NCBI GenBank assembly: GCA_033032175.1
Contig: CM065321.1
Location: forward strand, 6,966,501-7,030,500
Length of the DNA stretch: 64,000 bases
DNA from: Saturnia japonica
Lineage: Eukaryota; Arthropoda; Insecta; Lepidoptera; Saturniidae
Reading direction: 5' to 3'
The number at the start of each line of letters is the position of its first letter. The stretch's first letter is position 1. Shown here in pieces: positions 34,537 through 64,000 of this stretch. Position numbers and translations under genes: made by a program. The notes under the pieces were generated by a model. That model searched no databases. It saw only the letters and a list, made by a program, of their open reading frames with translations, and was not told the origin of the DNA.

Positions 34537-64000
<29,464 letters not shown>

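Overview
This is eukaryotic, AT-rich, intron-rich, transposon-laden insect DNA, most likely from a moth or butterfly (Lepidoptera). That inference rests on two conserved genes, and on the repeats: Helitron-like elements with 5' TCTATACTAA and 3' CTAG ends, mariners, and a tRNA-derived SINE. There is no operon structure, CRISPR array or prokaryotic feature. Two large genes point at each other.

Left (about 1-18.4 kb, + strand): the 3' two thirds of ariadne-1 (ari-1), an RBR-type E3 ubiquitin ligase. Eight coding exons run from inside RING1 through the IBR and the catalytic RING2/Rcat to the C-terminal Ariadne domain and a TAA stop. The N-terminal ~120 residues lie upstream of the window. The exon at 6798-6967 is one base short of its conserved frame, so as written the gene is frameshifted; this is probably an assembly or base-call error. 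Its introns hold a head-to-head pair of Helitron-like elements, a SINE, non-LTR fragments and a truncated antisense LTR retrotransposon.

Middle (about 18.4-34.4 kb): about 16 kb between the two 3' ends with no supported host gene. It holds a TTAA-flanked MITE, a 661-bp hAT relic with an 8-bp target duplication, a tandem duplication, Jockey-like debris, a small zinc-finger fragment and a second Helitron-like subfamily.

Right (about 34.5-63.1 kb, - strand): para, the voltage-gated sodium channel alpha subunit and target of pyrethroid insecticides, from domain I S1 to the stop codon. It has 31 coding exon positions, two of them with duplicated alternative exons. All junctions are phase-consistent and sum to 5913 nt (1970 codons plus stop) when one copy of each alternative is used. 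Two mutually exclusive pairs are visible (domain II S4-S5, 163 bp each; domain III S3-S4, 123 bp each), plus a 69-bp phase-0 cassette in the I-II linker. The DEKA selectivity filter, all S4 helices and the MFM inactivation motif are intact, and the resistance sites examined carry the susceptible residue. The extreme N-terminus is beyond position 64000. Its introns contain two dead mariners and one intron of heavily nested transposons.

I found no convincing undescribed multi-gene system. The most worthwhile leads are the in-frame extension after the para TGA-C stop, the one-base defect in ari-1, and the frame-enforced exclusivity of the domain II exon pair.
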